From the NCBI GenBank assembly GCA_045222795.1, contig JBGUZF010000060.1, positions 1-64,000 of the forward strand: a DNA stretch of 64,000 bases. Direction: 5' to 3'. Origin of the DNA: Colimorpha sp045222795. GTDB lineage: Bacteria; Bacteroidota; Bacteroidia; Bacteroidales; P3. The first letter of the stretch is position 1, and every line of letters starts with the position of its first letter. The notes under the pieces were generated by a model. It searched no databases and had not been told where the DNA came from. It saw only the letters and a program-made list of their open reading frames with translations. Position numbers and translations under genes: made by a program. Below, piece after piece: positions 48,376-56,426 of the stretch.

Positions 48376-50574
48376 ATGAAGCATACAGCAATCATGCTGC
48401 TGCTCCTCGGAGCGGCGGCGAGCGTGGGCTACGCCCAAACAAACGACACCATCGTTCTCGACAGCCTCTACATCCCCGAGTCGGTTCGGCAGCTGGAGGA
48501 GATGGAGATCACCGCAGAGCGGCCGCTCTACAGCGTCGACGGCGAGAAGCAACTCTACAACGTCAGCGACGACCCCAGCGTGCAGACCGGCACCGCCAGC
48601 GACGCCCTGCAGAATGCCCCGGGCGTGGAGGTCGACGCCGAGGGCAACATCACCCTGCGCGGCTCACAGAGTGTCGACGTGTGGATCGACGACCGTCCCT
48701 CGAACCTCAGCGGCGAGGCCCTGCGGCAGTACATCAAAAACCTGCCAGCCGGCGCCATCGACCGCATCGAGGTCATCACCAACCCCTCGGCGCGATACGG
48801 GGGCGGCGGTCCGGTGGTGAACCTCGTGATGCGGCGCAAGGTGAAGCGCAACGAGTTCCTCACCTTCGGCGCCAGCGGCAACCTGCGCCCACAGGTGTCG
48901 CCTTGGATAAGCTACGTCTATGGCGGCAAGAAGTTCTCCTTCAACGTCTACGCCGAGTACGACTATTCCCACACCTGGACCGACCAGAGCGGCAGCAACG
49001 TGATGCTCACCCCGCAGGGCGACACCAGTGCCGTGCGCAGCTACACTTCGCACAGCGACGCGCGGCGCCACGGCAGCTACCTGTGGCTCAGCGGCCACTA
49101 CGACATCGACACCCAACGCACCGTCCGCCTATGGGGTGGCGCCTATCCGTCGGTATACTTCAACGGAAGCAACACTGACTGCCAATGGCGCGAGCTTATC
49201 TATGCGCCAGGCGACTACAGTTACCGCAACACCTCCGACTACCGCTTCCCGCAAGCAGGCGGCTTCGGTGGCGTGGAGTACACTCGACGCTTCAACACTG
49301 AAGGCGAGAAGCTATGGCTGCAACTCGGAGGCAGCACCTTCGGCTACCACAGCAGCGGCATCAACACGCGCACCTATACCTCCCTGGTCGGGCAGGACAT
49401 CACCCTGCTGGACGACACCCGCAGCCACGGTGGCCTCAGCACCTACGTCGATGCCGGCTACACGCTGCCGATAGGCAAGCTGTGGGAACTGGAGGTGGGC
49501 CTCGGCGGCGGACGCGACTTCCCGAGCAGCTACGTCTACATCTCCGACAGCCTCATCGACGGTGTGACCGTACACGACGTGTTGCGGAGCATGAACAAAA
49601 GCGAGAGCAGCTGGAAATACCAGGCCTATGCCACCCTGCTGCGCCACTTCGGCGACCTCACCGTCCAGCTGGGCTTGCAGGCCGGTCGCAAACACGTGGA
49701 GGGCACCTGGGACGGATACACCACCGCCACAGTGGACCGCACATGGACCATGCCTGTGCCGTCGGTCCACCTTACCTACAGTACCAAAAGCATGCATAAC
49801 TTCGCCCTCAGCTGGACGCGTCGCACAGAGACGCCTACAGCCGACAACCTCACCCCGTTCGTCAACTACTACACCGAGAGCTTCAACGTCGGCAATCCGG
49901 CGCTAAAACCAACCGTGACGCACAACCTCGAAGGGCGCTGGAACAAATACTACGACGGCTTCGGTTCGGTGGGGGCCGAGCTCTACTGGCGCGCGGCGCG
50001 GAACAGCATCAGCGAGCTCGGCGACGTGACCTACAGCGAGGTCTTCGGGCGCGAGGTATCGTTTACCATGCCCCACAATATCGGCGATGCCGACCTTGCC
50101 GGCGGCACGCTGAACGTCACCTACCGCCCCACGGCATTCTTCAACCTGCGCCTGTCGGCATCGGCCTATAACTACCACTATCGCCTGCAGTTCCGTCCTG
50201 GCGAGTGGTCGGAGGATGCCGCCTGGAGCGGACGCCTGCGACTCAACGCATGGGCCAAGCTGTGGGATGTGCTGCAAGTGTTCGGCACCGTGAGCTATAC
50301 CACGCGGCAGATTGCCCCAATGAACATCCACGAGCCGGAATTCAGAACCGACCTTGGCGTCAGTGCCGACCTGCTTGACCGCAAATTGTCGCTCTACCTC
50401 AACGTGAAGGATGTCTTCGGCAGCGTCGGCGAACAGTGGCAGACCACCAACCCCTACTACCAAGGCGGCGGCCAACGTACCTATGGCTCGCGGTATATCT
50501 CGCTCGGTATCACCTTGCGTTTCGGCAAGATGGAACTTGAACAACAAGCCCGCACAGGCAATTCCAACAACTGA
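48376..50574 (+). CDS. TonB-dependent receptor-like outer-membrane protein (OMP_b-brl_3 type)
   Basis: 732 residues with a signal peptide (MKHTAIMLLLLGAAASVGYA). A plug domain at about 35-150 (SDALQNAPGVEVDAEGNITL, VDVWIDDRPSNLSGEALRQY, IDRIEVITNPSARYGGGGPV) and a barrel ending in LGITLRFGKME. An N-terminal carboxypeptidase-like domain is absent and no clear TonB box is seen, so it belongs to the barrel-family-3 group rather than to SusC-type importers. It starts 18 bp after the M56 gene and is likely controlled by the repressor. Confidence 0.87.
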   Translation: MKHTAIMLLLLGAAASVGYAQTNDTIVLDSLYIPESVRQLEEMEITAERPLYSVDGEKQLYNVSDDPSVQTGTASDALQNAPGVEVDAEGNITLRGSQSVDVWIDDRPSNLSGEALRQYIKNLPAGAIDRIEVITNPSARYGGGGPVVNLVMRRKVKRNEFLTFGASGNLRPQVSPWISYVYGGKKFSFNVYAEYDYSHTWTDQSGSNVMLTPQGDTSAVRSYTSHSDARRHGSYLWLSGHYDIDTQRTVRLWGGAYPSVYFNGSNTDCQWRELIYAPGDYSYRNTSDYRFPQAGGFGGVEYTRRFNTEGEKLWLQLGGSTFGYHSSGINTRTYTSLVGQDITLLDDTRSHGGLSTYVDAGYTLPIGKLWELEVGLGGGRDFPSSYVYISDSLIDGVTVHDVLRSMNKSESSWKYQAYATLLRHFGDLTVQLGLQAGRKHVEGTWDGYTTATVDRTWTMPVPSVHLTYSTKSMHNFALSWTRRTETPTADNLTPFVNYYTESFNVGNPALKPTVTHNLEGRWNKYYDGFGSVGAELYWRAARNSISELGDVTYSEVFGREVSFTMPHNIGDADLAGGTLNVTYRPTAFFNLRLSASAYNYHYRLQFRPGEWSEDAAWSGRLRLNAWAKLWDVLQVFGTVSYTTRQIAPMNIHEPEFRTDLGVSADLLDRKLSLYLNVKDVFGSVGEQWQTTNPYYQGGGQRTYGSRYISLGITLRFGKMELEQQARTGNSNN

Positions 50575-50582
50575 TAAAACAA

Positions 50583-50607
50583 GAAGGCCGCCCAACAGGC
50601 GGCCTTC
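50583..50607. terminator. Bidirectional terminator between convergent genes
   Basis: GAAGGCCGCC pairs perfectly with GGCGGCCTTC over 10 bp with a 5-nt loop. It lies 8 bp after the plus-strand receptor stop and 31 bp after the gdhA stop on the reverse strand. Confidence 0.85.
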
Positions 50608-50613
50608 ACTCAC

Positions 50614-50641
50614 AGCTTTAAACTTACAGCTTAAAACTTAG
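50614..50641 (+). repeat. 7-bp tandem array at the gdhA 3' end
   Basis: Units AGCTTTA, AACTTAC, AGCTTAA, AACTTAG, forming an alternating 14-bp repeat. It ends in the gdhA stop codon, in the same place relative to a gene end as other arrays. Confidence 0.7.
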
Positions 50642-51981
50642 ATGATACCCTGAGCAACCATGGCATTGGCGACGCGCATGAAGCCGGCGATGTTGGCACC
50701 CTTCACATAGTTGATGGTACCGTCTTTCTCCTTGCCGTGTGCAACGCACATGTCATAGATGTTGTTCATGATGGTATGGAGGTTCTTGTCGACCTCTTCG
50801 GCAGTCCAGTTGCGGTGCTCAGCGTTCTGGCAGATCTCGAGGCCAGAGGTGGCAACACCACCGGCGTTGACAGCCTTACCAGGACCGAAGGGCACTTTGG
50901 CCTTCTGGATGGCGGCGATAGCGGCGGGCTGGCAACCCATGTTCGAAACCTCGGCAACATATTTCACGCCGTTCTTGAGAAGCATCTTGGCATCCTTCTC
51001 GTCGAGCTCGTTCTGGAAGGCGCAGGGCATGGCGATGTCGCACTTCACGCTCCAGCTCTTTTTGCCAGCGGTGAATTTGCAGAGTTTCGGGAACTTCTTG
51101 GCCATATCCTCAACTTTGTTGCGGTTGCTGGCGCGCATGTCGAGCATATAGTCAATCATCTTCTTGTTGATACCGTCGGGAATCTCGCAGACACCGTCGG
51201 GACCGCTGATGGCGACGACCTTGGCGCCCAGCTCAACAGCCTTGGTGGCGGCACCCCAGGCAACGTTACCGAAGCCCGAGAGAGCAATCTTCTTGCCCTT
51301 CATGGTGTCCTTCTGCTGCTTGACCATGCGCTCCACATAGTAGATGGCGCCGAAGCCGGTGGCCTCGGGACGGATGAGGGAACCACCCCAGCCGTAGCTC
51401 TTGCCGGTCAGAGCACCAGTGGAGTGCTCACGGGCGAGTTTCTTGTACATACCGTACATGTAGCCGATCTCACGACCGCCGACACCCACGTCACCAGCGG
51501 GGCTGTCCTGGTCGGGACCGATGTTGCGCCACAGCTCATACATGAAGGCCTGGCAGAAGCGCATGATTTCGGCGTCGCTCTTTCCGACGGGGTCGAAATC
51601 GGAACCACCCTTACCACCGCCGAGAGGCAGCATGGTGAGGCTGTTCTTGAAGATCTGCTCGAAGCCCAAGAATTTGAGCATGGAGACGTTCACAGCTTTG
51701 TGGAAGCGCAGACCACCCTTGTAGGCACCGAGGGCGGCATTGAACTGCACGCGATAGCCGAGGTTAGTGCAAACCTCGCCCTTGTCGTTCACCCAGGTCA
51801 CACGGAAAGTGAAGATACGATCGGGCTCAACAATGCGCTCGACGATCTTGGCCTTCTCAAACTCGGGATGTTTGTTGTATTCTTCCTCGATAGTCTCAAG
51901 AACCTCGCGGACAGCCTGCAAGTACTCGTTTTCGCCCGGATGTTTGGCCTCCAGGTTAGCCATGATTTCTTTTACTTTCAT
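50638..51981 (-). CDS. gdhA: NADP-type glutamate dehydrogenase
   Basis: 447 residues, hexameric small-subunit class. It reductively aminates 2-oxoglutarate. Substrate-binding and catalytic lysines are in NAALGAYKGGLRFH and LPLGGGKGGSDFDP, with GPDQDSPAGDVGVGGREIGY after them and the Rossmann motif SGFGNVAWGA in the cofactor domain. It has its own promoter and a terminator, so it is monocistronic. Confidence 0.95.
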   Translation of the reverse strand: MKVKEIMANLEAKHPGENEYLQAVREVLETIEEEYNKHPEFEKAKIVERIVEPDRIFTFRVTWVNDKGEVCTNLGYRVQFNAALGAYKGGLRFHKAVNVSMLKFLGFEQIFKNSLTMLPLGGGKGGSDFDPVGKSDAEIMRFCQAFMYELWRNIGPDQDSPAGDVGVGGREIGYMYGMYKKLAREHSTGALTGKSYGWGGSLIRPEATGFGAIYYVERMVKQQKDTMKGKKIALSGFGNVAWGAATKAVELGAKVVAISGPDGVCEIPDGINKKMIDYMLDMRASNRNKVEDMAKKFPKLCKFTAGKKSWSVKCDIAMPCAFQNELDEKDAKMLLKNGVKYVAEVSNMGCQPAAIAAIQKAKVPFGPGKAVNAGGVATSGLEICQNAEHRNWTAEEVDKNLHTIMNNIYDMCVAHGKEKDGTINYVKGANIAGFMRVANAMVAQGII

Positions 51982-52026
51982 GTTATACAGTGTTTTAAAT
52001 GGTTAATTTGTTTTATTTCAGTTTGG

Positions 52027-52058
52027 CAAATGTACAACCTTTTTTTGAATGCACCAAA
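52027..52058 (-). promoter_or_regulatory. Bacteroidota-type promoter of gdhA
   Basis: On the reverse strand a -33 TTTG (52055-52058), a 20-bp spacer and a -7 TACATTTG (52027-52034). The leader would be about 40 nt. Confidence 0.72.
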
Positions 52059-52128
52059 TTTTTTTTAAAGAATTTTATAATAAAATACCCCTACGCGCGC
52101 AACACCGCCGTAGTTCAAATACCACCCC

Positions 52129-52187
52129 TTCTTCAATGTTATTTCGATATTTCTTCAATGGGCCGATTGAAGAATTATTGAAGAAAT
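52129..52187. repeat. Hairpin with repeated TTCTTCAAT arms
   Basis: TTCTTCAAT occurs twice on the left (52129 and 52151 areas) and its complement ATTGAAGAA twice on the right around a GGGCCG centre. It lies downstream of the alpha/beta hydrolase gene and upstream of the gdhA promoter. The TTCTTC core is shared with the hairpins at 42403 and 58748. Confidence 0.7.
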
Positions 52188-52216
52188 GCCGAGGAACGAC
52201 AGAAGAAAAGCTATGG

Positions 52217-53023
52217 TCAATAGCAGGTGTCGACAAAGTTGGCCAGACGGGGCTTGAGGTATTCGCGCTCCTCGATGAAGGCCATGTGGGCTACACCTTC
52301 GAGGAGGTGCGTCTCGGAATGGCGCGGCAGCATGGTCTGCGACACAGCTACCTCGAGGGGTATGCGTGGGTCATTCTTGCCGTAGACAAAGAGCACCGGC
52401 ACGTCGAGGTTCTGCAGGGTGGCTATGCGCGAATGGCGCTTGGCCATGCCGCGCTGGGCAGCAACTATGGATGCGGTGGTCATCTCTAGGCACTGGTCCT
52501 GCAGGTCTTTGATTTCCTTGGAGAGCGCCGCACGGCGGCTGTCGTCGAAGAGCTGCGGTATGAAACCGAGAATATAGTTGGCGCGGTTGATCTCTGCCTC
52601 ACGGCAGGCCTCTTCGCGCCCATGGCGATGCGCTTCGCTGTCAGCCATTGCATGCGAGCTGATGAGGCCGAGACCGCGCAGTGTATAGGGATAGTTCTCG
52701 GCGAAGGAGAGAGCCACATAGCCGCCCATGGAGTGTCCCACCATGACACACTGGTCGACGCCGGCGTCGTTGAGCACTTCCTTCACTATGCGGGCCATGA
52801 AGTCCATGGTGTGGACGTCGCAGAAGCTGTCGGTAAGACCATGGCCGGGGAGGTCAATGGTGATAATCCGCATGCGGTTCATGTAGCTGAGCACATAGGA
52901 ACTCCACACGTCGAGGTTCTGTAGGAATCCGTGCAGAAGCACGAGGGTATGGATGTAGTCGCGGCCTTCGTCGCGATAGTGTACGGTACGGCCGTCGACG
53001 GTGATGGTGCGGTGCTGTTCCAT
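52217..53023 (-). CDS. Alpha/beta-fold hydrolase
   Basis: 268 residues from the ATG at 53021-53023. An ATG ten codons upstream would begin on the promoter -7 box, so the inner ATG is preferred. The nucleophile elbow is GHSMGG (about 93-98), the oxyanion region LLHGFLQN, and the catalytic His lies in GVAHMAFIEE; the acid is probably the Asp in YGKNDPRIP. No signal peptide. The substrate is unknown; esterase/hydrolase of the haloperoxidase-like group is the closest description. Confidence 0.88.
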   Translation of the reverse strand: MEQHRTITVDGRTVHYRDEGRDYIHTLVLLHGFLQNLDVWSSYVLSYMNRMRIITIDLPGHGLTDSFCDVHTMDFMARIVKEVLNDAGVDQCVMVGHSMGGYVALSFAENYPYTLRGLGLISSHAMADSEAHRHGREEACREAEINRANYILGFIPQLFDDSRRAALSKEIKDLQDQCLEMTTASIVAAQRGMAKRHSRIATLQNLDVPVLFVYGKNDPRIPLEVAVSQTMLPRHSETHLLEGVAHMAFIEEREYLKPRLANFVDTCY

Positions 53024-53050
53024 GGGCTCGGGATGTATATATTTTGGCGG

Positions 53051-53058
53051 CAAAATTA
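53051..53058 (-). promoter_or_regulatory. -7 box of the alpha/beta hydrolase gene
   Basis: TAATTTTG on the reverse strand matches TAnnTTTG and would start transcription near 53044, about 20 nt before the ATG at 53023. No TTTG stands at the usual distance. Its position decides the start codon chosen for this gene. Confidence 0.55.
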
Positions 53059-53079
53059 CTACTTTTTACAAAAACAGAA

Positions 53080-53108
53080 ACGGCGGATTCAGAAAAGAAA
53101 TCCGCCGT
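53080..53108 (-). terminator. Terminator of the OmpA/PD40 gene
   Basis: ACGGCGGATT (53080-53089) pairs perfectly with AATCCGCCGT (53099-53108). On the reverse strand a T-rich tail (TTTCTGTTTTTG) follows. It lies 29 bp after the stop at 53137. Confidence 0.88.
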
Positions 53109-53136
53109 CCATTGTTAATATCTCCTAACGATGCGT

Positions 53137-55896
53137 CTAGCGCTCGCGGAAACGCACGGCGACGCCGGGGGCGGTGCCGTTCTTGGTGTTGACGTTTCCG
53201 TAGGCCGACACAGTGATGCGCGAGGCATCGACACCCGCCGAAGTGAGCACGCTGCGCATCACGCGGCCGCGCTCGAGGGAGAGGTTGTAGCACAACTCGT
53301 CGTCGTGTCCGGCCACATTGACCACCAACTCCACCACACACTCGCTGTTGTGGTTGATGAACTGAGCCAACTGCTGCAGCTGCAGTTCGCCGACAGGCAA
53401 CAGGTTGGCCGACTTGGGCTCGAAGTCCACCGCCAGCAAAGGCAGCGGCTTGTCCATAGCCACCAACACGGGGAAGGTGTAGCCTTTGAGGCGCTGTTTG
53501 TTCTTGGCCTTGGGCTCGATGATGACGGCGGGCACAAAATAGATACCGGCATCGCCAAGCACAGCATAGCGCTTGTCCTTGTGGATGCTGAGGTCCACGC
53601 TGTGGCCCTCGCCGACATACTCGACAATCTGCGTCACTGTCTGCAAGGTGAGGTCGGCCACACGCACGCGGAACAGGAAGTCCTCCATGCCGAGGATATC
53701 GAGTGAGTAGCTCTGGTACGAGTTGGATGCGTCGTGGGTGGCCTGCACCGAGTAGGCCGAGAAGCGGCCGAGGTTGTAGTTGGAAGTGTAGACAAGGGTC
53801 TTCTCGTCCTGGCCGAAGCTGACATTGGCTTCGGCAAAGCCGGTATTCACCTCCTTGCCGATATTGCGCGGGGTGCTCCAATGGGTCCAGTCTTCGACGC
53901 TGCTGCGCGTGGAGACGTAGATGTCGCCATAGCCGAGACCACGGCTGTCGGTGACATAATAGAGGGTCTTGAGGTTACGGCTCAGTATGGGGCTGCGCTC
54001 ACTGTAGGCCGTGTTGATGTCCTTGCCGAGGTTGATGGCGGCGCCCCAGCCGTTCTGGGTGTAGGGGATGAAATAAAGGTCCGAAGCCAGGGCTGTGTCG
54101 CCGTGGAAAATGGATCCCGAGGGCTGCAGGTTCTGCCCGTTGGGACGGTCGGAAGCCAGCAGCAGGCCGCTGCCGTCGGGCAGCATATAGGCGTCGGTCT
54201 CTATGTAGTCGCTATTGACGGGATAGGGCGGTATGTCGGTAACACGCCATTCGTCGCCCTCCTTCTCGGCAATCCATATATCGCCAGAACTGCCGAGGAG
54301 CATGCGCTTGCCGTCGGCATAGAAACCGTAGATGGTAAGACCGTCGTTGTCGGTGTTCGAGAAGCGCACATCGCCGGCGGGACGCCAAGCCACGCCGTCC
54401 TTGACGGCGTAACAGATGCGGCGACTGGGACCGTTGACACGGGTGTAGTACATGCGGTTCTCAGCGGCATTATATGAGGGATTCTGAATGTTGTAGGTTG
54501 CCGTGAGCACCGGCACAGGACGGCGTCCCGTGGCGGGAGCGGCAAGGATGTTCTTGAGTTCCTCGTACTCGGTGTGGCTTTCCTTGTCGAAGCAGAGGTC
54601 GAACTGACGCACCCGGTCGAGGGCGCCCTTGTAGTTGTGCAGCGTCAGCTGCGACTGTATCATGCGCTGCAGGGGCACAAAAGCGATGCGCTTGCCAGTC
54701 ATCTGACGCACATAGTTGGCATATTTGGGATAGTCTACCTCGATGAAATCTTCCATGAGATTGATGCGGTCGATCTTCTCGGCACGCTGCATGTCGGCCT
54801 CGACGGCACGCGGATACGGGAAGTTGGGGTTCTGCTCGCTGAAGGCCTTGATGGGAGCCACATTGCCCTCTTCGGCATGCCACGAATAGTAGCGGTTGTA
54901 GACGTCGTTGTAGTATTGGTCGAGCGTAAAGCGCGAGAGGTAGAGGCGGGCAGCCTCGATGCTGTGCTCCTCGTAGACGAGGCGGCGCAGCTGGGCGAGG
55001 GCTTTATCGGCAAGGTCGTTGTCGGCATTGGAATCGACGAAGTCGGCATATTCGCGCGGAGTGCTCAGCGAGTTGTACTTCACCTCAAGCAGCGTGGCCA
55101 GCTTTTCGCGGGCCTGCAGGTGTTCGTCGCTCGACGGATAACGGCGCAGGAAGTCGTTGTAGGCGGCAATGGTGTTGCGACCCGAGGCGTCAGCATAGGC
55201 CAGGCGGCTCTTCTGCTTCTCGGCGGCACGCTGCACCGAAGGACTCAGCGGGAACTTAGCGGCCACGGTGTCGACACCCGACTCGGAGGCGATACCCTCG
55301 AAGAGGCCGGGGGCGAGGCGCGACAGGCGCTCTTCCATCTGCTCGGCCTCGTGTGTGCCGGGATAGATGTCGATGAAGTGGTAGTACGACTCGGCAGTAC
55401 CCTTGCGCAGGTCCTCGTCGTAGACCTGGTTGATGCGGCGCTGACGCAGCAGACGCACCAACTCGATGTCAATACCGAAGGCGTCGAGGTATGTGTCGAG
55501 TTCAACACGGCTCATGTCGGTGCGCACCTCAAGGGTGTTGTAGGCGGCGTCGCTGATAGCCTGCTTGGTCTGACGGATGGTGGTAAGGGTGATATTCTTG
55601 CGGGCCAGGCGCGTGAGCTCGCCGAGGCGGTCCTCTTCGAGCAGCACGATATGGCGCGCTTCGGCACGCTGGATATACTTCATGGCCATGGGCAGGTTAC
55701 GCATGGGGTGCGAGTTGTCAAAGTAGAACTGCGCCATGTTGAAGAGATTCTCCACGTTGTCGGGCTCTTTGGCGTAAGCCTTATTGAGACGTGTGAAGCG
55801 GTCCTGATAGTCACCCATGGCATCCTCGGGCGACACCTGTGCCATTGCCGTTGCCATCATCAGGCAACCCATAACGGTCATCAATAGTTTCTTCAT
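53137..55896 (-). CDS. Large OmpA-family envelope protein with PD40-like beta-propeller segment
   Basis: 919 residues with a signal peptide (MKKLLMTVMGCLMMATAMAQ). The N-terminal half (about 30-440) is helical and TPR-like; about 460-700 holds beta-propeller strands of the PD40 type (GDIWIAEKEGDEWRVTDIPP, SGLLLASDRPNGQNLQ, GYGDIYVSTR); about 805-919 is an OmpA-like peptidoglycan-binding domain (VELVVNVAGHDDELCYNLSL, ERGRVMRSVLTSAGVDASRI). In Bacteroidota similar proteins (PorE-like) tie type IX secretion parts to peptidoglycan, but this one differs in layout and I do not claim identity. It ends an operon with a glycosyltransferase and a small secreted protein. Confidence 0.82.
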   Translation of the reverse strand: MKKLLMTVMGCLMMATAMAQVSPEDAMGDYQDRFTRLNKAYAKEPDNVENLFNMAQFYFDNSHPMRNLPMAMKYIQRAEARHIVLLEEDRLGELTRLARKNITLTTIRQTKQAISDAAYNTLEVRTDMSRVELDTYLDAFGIDIELVRLLRQRRINQVYDEDLRKGTAESYYHFIDIYPGTHEAEQMEERLSRLAPGLFEGIASESGVDTVAAKFPLSPSVQRAAEKQKSRLAYADASGRNTIAAYNDFLRRYPSSDEHLQAREKLATLLEVKYNSLSTPREYADFVDSNADNDLADKALAQLRRLVYEEHSIEAARLYLSRFTLDQYYNDVYNRYYSWHAEEGNVAPIKAFSEQNPNFPYPRAVEADMQRAEKIDRINLMEDFIEVDYPKYANYVRQMTGKRIAFVPLQRMIQSQLTLHNYKGALDRVRQFDLCFDKESHTEYEELKNILAAPATGRRPVPVLTATYNIQNPSYNAAENRMYYTRVNGPSRRICYAVKDGVAWRPAGDVRFSNTDNDGLTIYGFYADGKRMLLGSSGDIWIAEKEGDEWRVTDIPPYPVNSDYIETDAYMLPDGSGLLLASDRPNGQNLQPSGSIFHGDTALASDLYFIPYTQNGWGAAINLGKDINTAYSERSPILSRNLKTLYYVTDSRGLGYGDIYVSTRSSVEDWTHWSTPRNIGKEVNTGFAEANVSFGQDEKTLVYTSNYNLGRFSAYSVQATHDASNSYQSYSLDILGMEDFLFRVRVADLTLQTVTQIVEYVGEGHSVDLSIHKDKRYAVLGDAGIYFVPAVIIEPKAKNKQRLKGYTFPVLVAMDKPLPLLAVDFEPKSANLLPVGELQLQQLAQFINHNSECVVELVVNVAGHDDELCYNLSLERGRVMRSVLTSAGVDASRITVSAYGNVNTKNGTAPGVAVRFRER

Positions 55897-55901
55897 CGCT
55901 G

Positions 55902-56426
55902 CTATTTTAGTGATTCCAAAATGTCATTAAATTCAAACTCCATCTCCTGGAAGGTGTCCTTGGTGGTCTCCAGGCGGAACTCCACGGTGACGTCGCCGTC
56001 CTTGAAATAGGTCATCATGAACTGGTAGTCCTTCTGGTCGGAGGGGTTGGTGTAGGCTCCAACATAGCCCAAGCCGCCGCGCTTGGGGAGGCCGGGGCCG
56101 TGGGTGTACTCGTTGAGCGACTGGAAGGGCTGCTGCATGTAGCGCTCGTAGGCCAGCTCGTAGATGTCGCCGTCGTAGTCCTCGTTGACATAGATGCGCA
56201 GGAAGGGCAGCACGGTGTCGCCTTCGTCGTCGAGCAGCATCTGCCCCACATAGCAGTAGAGGTAGATGTCGGCGCCGTCGTCGAGCTGGAAGGTGCGCAG
56301 GTAGCGCCAGTCGTCGCCGTTGAGACGGAAGGTCACCTGCGTGCCGGGGATGCCTATCTGGGCCGAGGCAGCGGCAGGAACGGCTATCATCAGAGCCGTG
56401 AGAATGATTCTAAGGTATCGTTTCAT
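55902..56426 (-). CDS. Small secreted protein, unknown function
   Basis: 174 residues from the ATG at 56424-56426. The frame is open further upstream but that part only shadows the glycosyltransferase gene. Signal peptide MKRYLRIILTALMIAVPAAA (then SAQ). The mature part is a compact acidic domain with Tyr/Asp-rich strands (YLYCYVGQMLLDDEGDTVLP, FMMTYFKDGDVTVEFRLETT). I do not recognise a family. It overlaps the glycosyltransferase stop by 4 bp (ATGA) and lies 5 bp before the OmpA/PD40 gene, so it may work with that envelope protein. Confidence 0.75.
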   Translation of the reverse strand: MKRYLRIILTALMIAVPAAASAQIGIPGTQVTFRLNGDDWRYLRTFQLDDGADIYLYCYVGQMLLDDEGDTVLPFLRIYVNEDYDGDIYELAYERYMQQPFQSLNEYTHGPGLPKRGGLGYVGAYTNPSDQKDYQFMMTYFKDGDVTVEFRLETTKDTFQEMEFEFNDILESLK

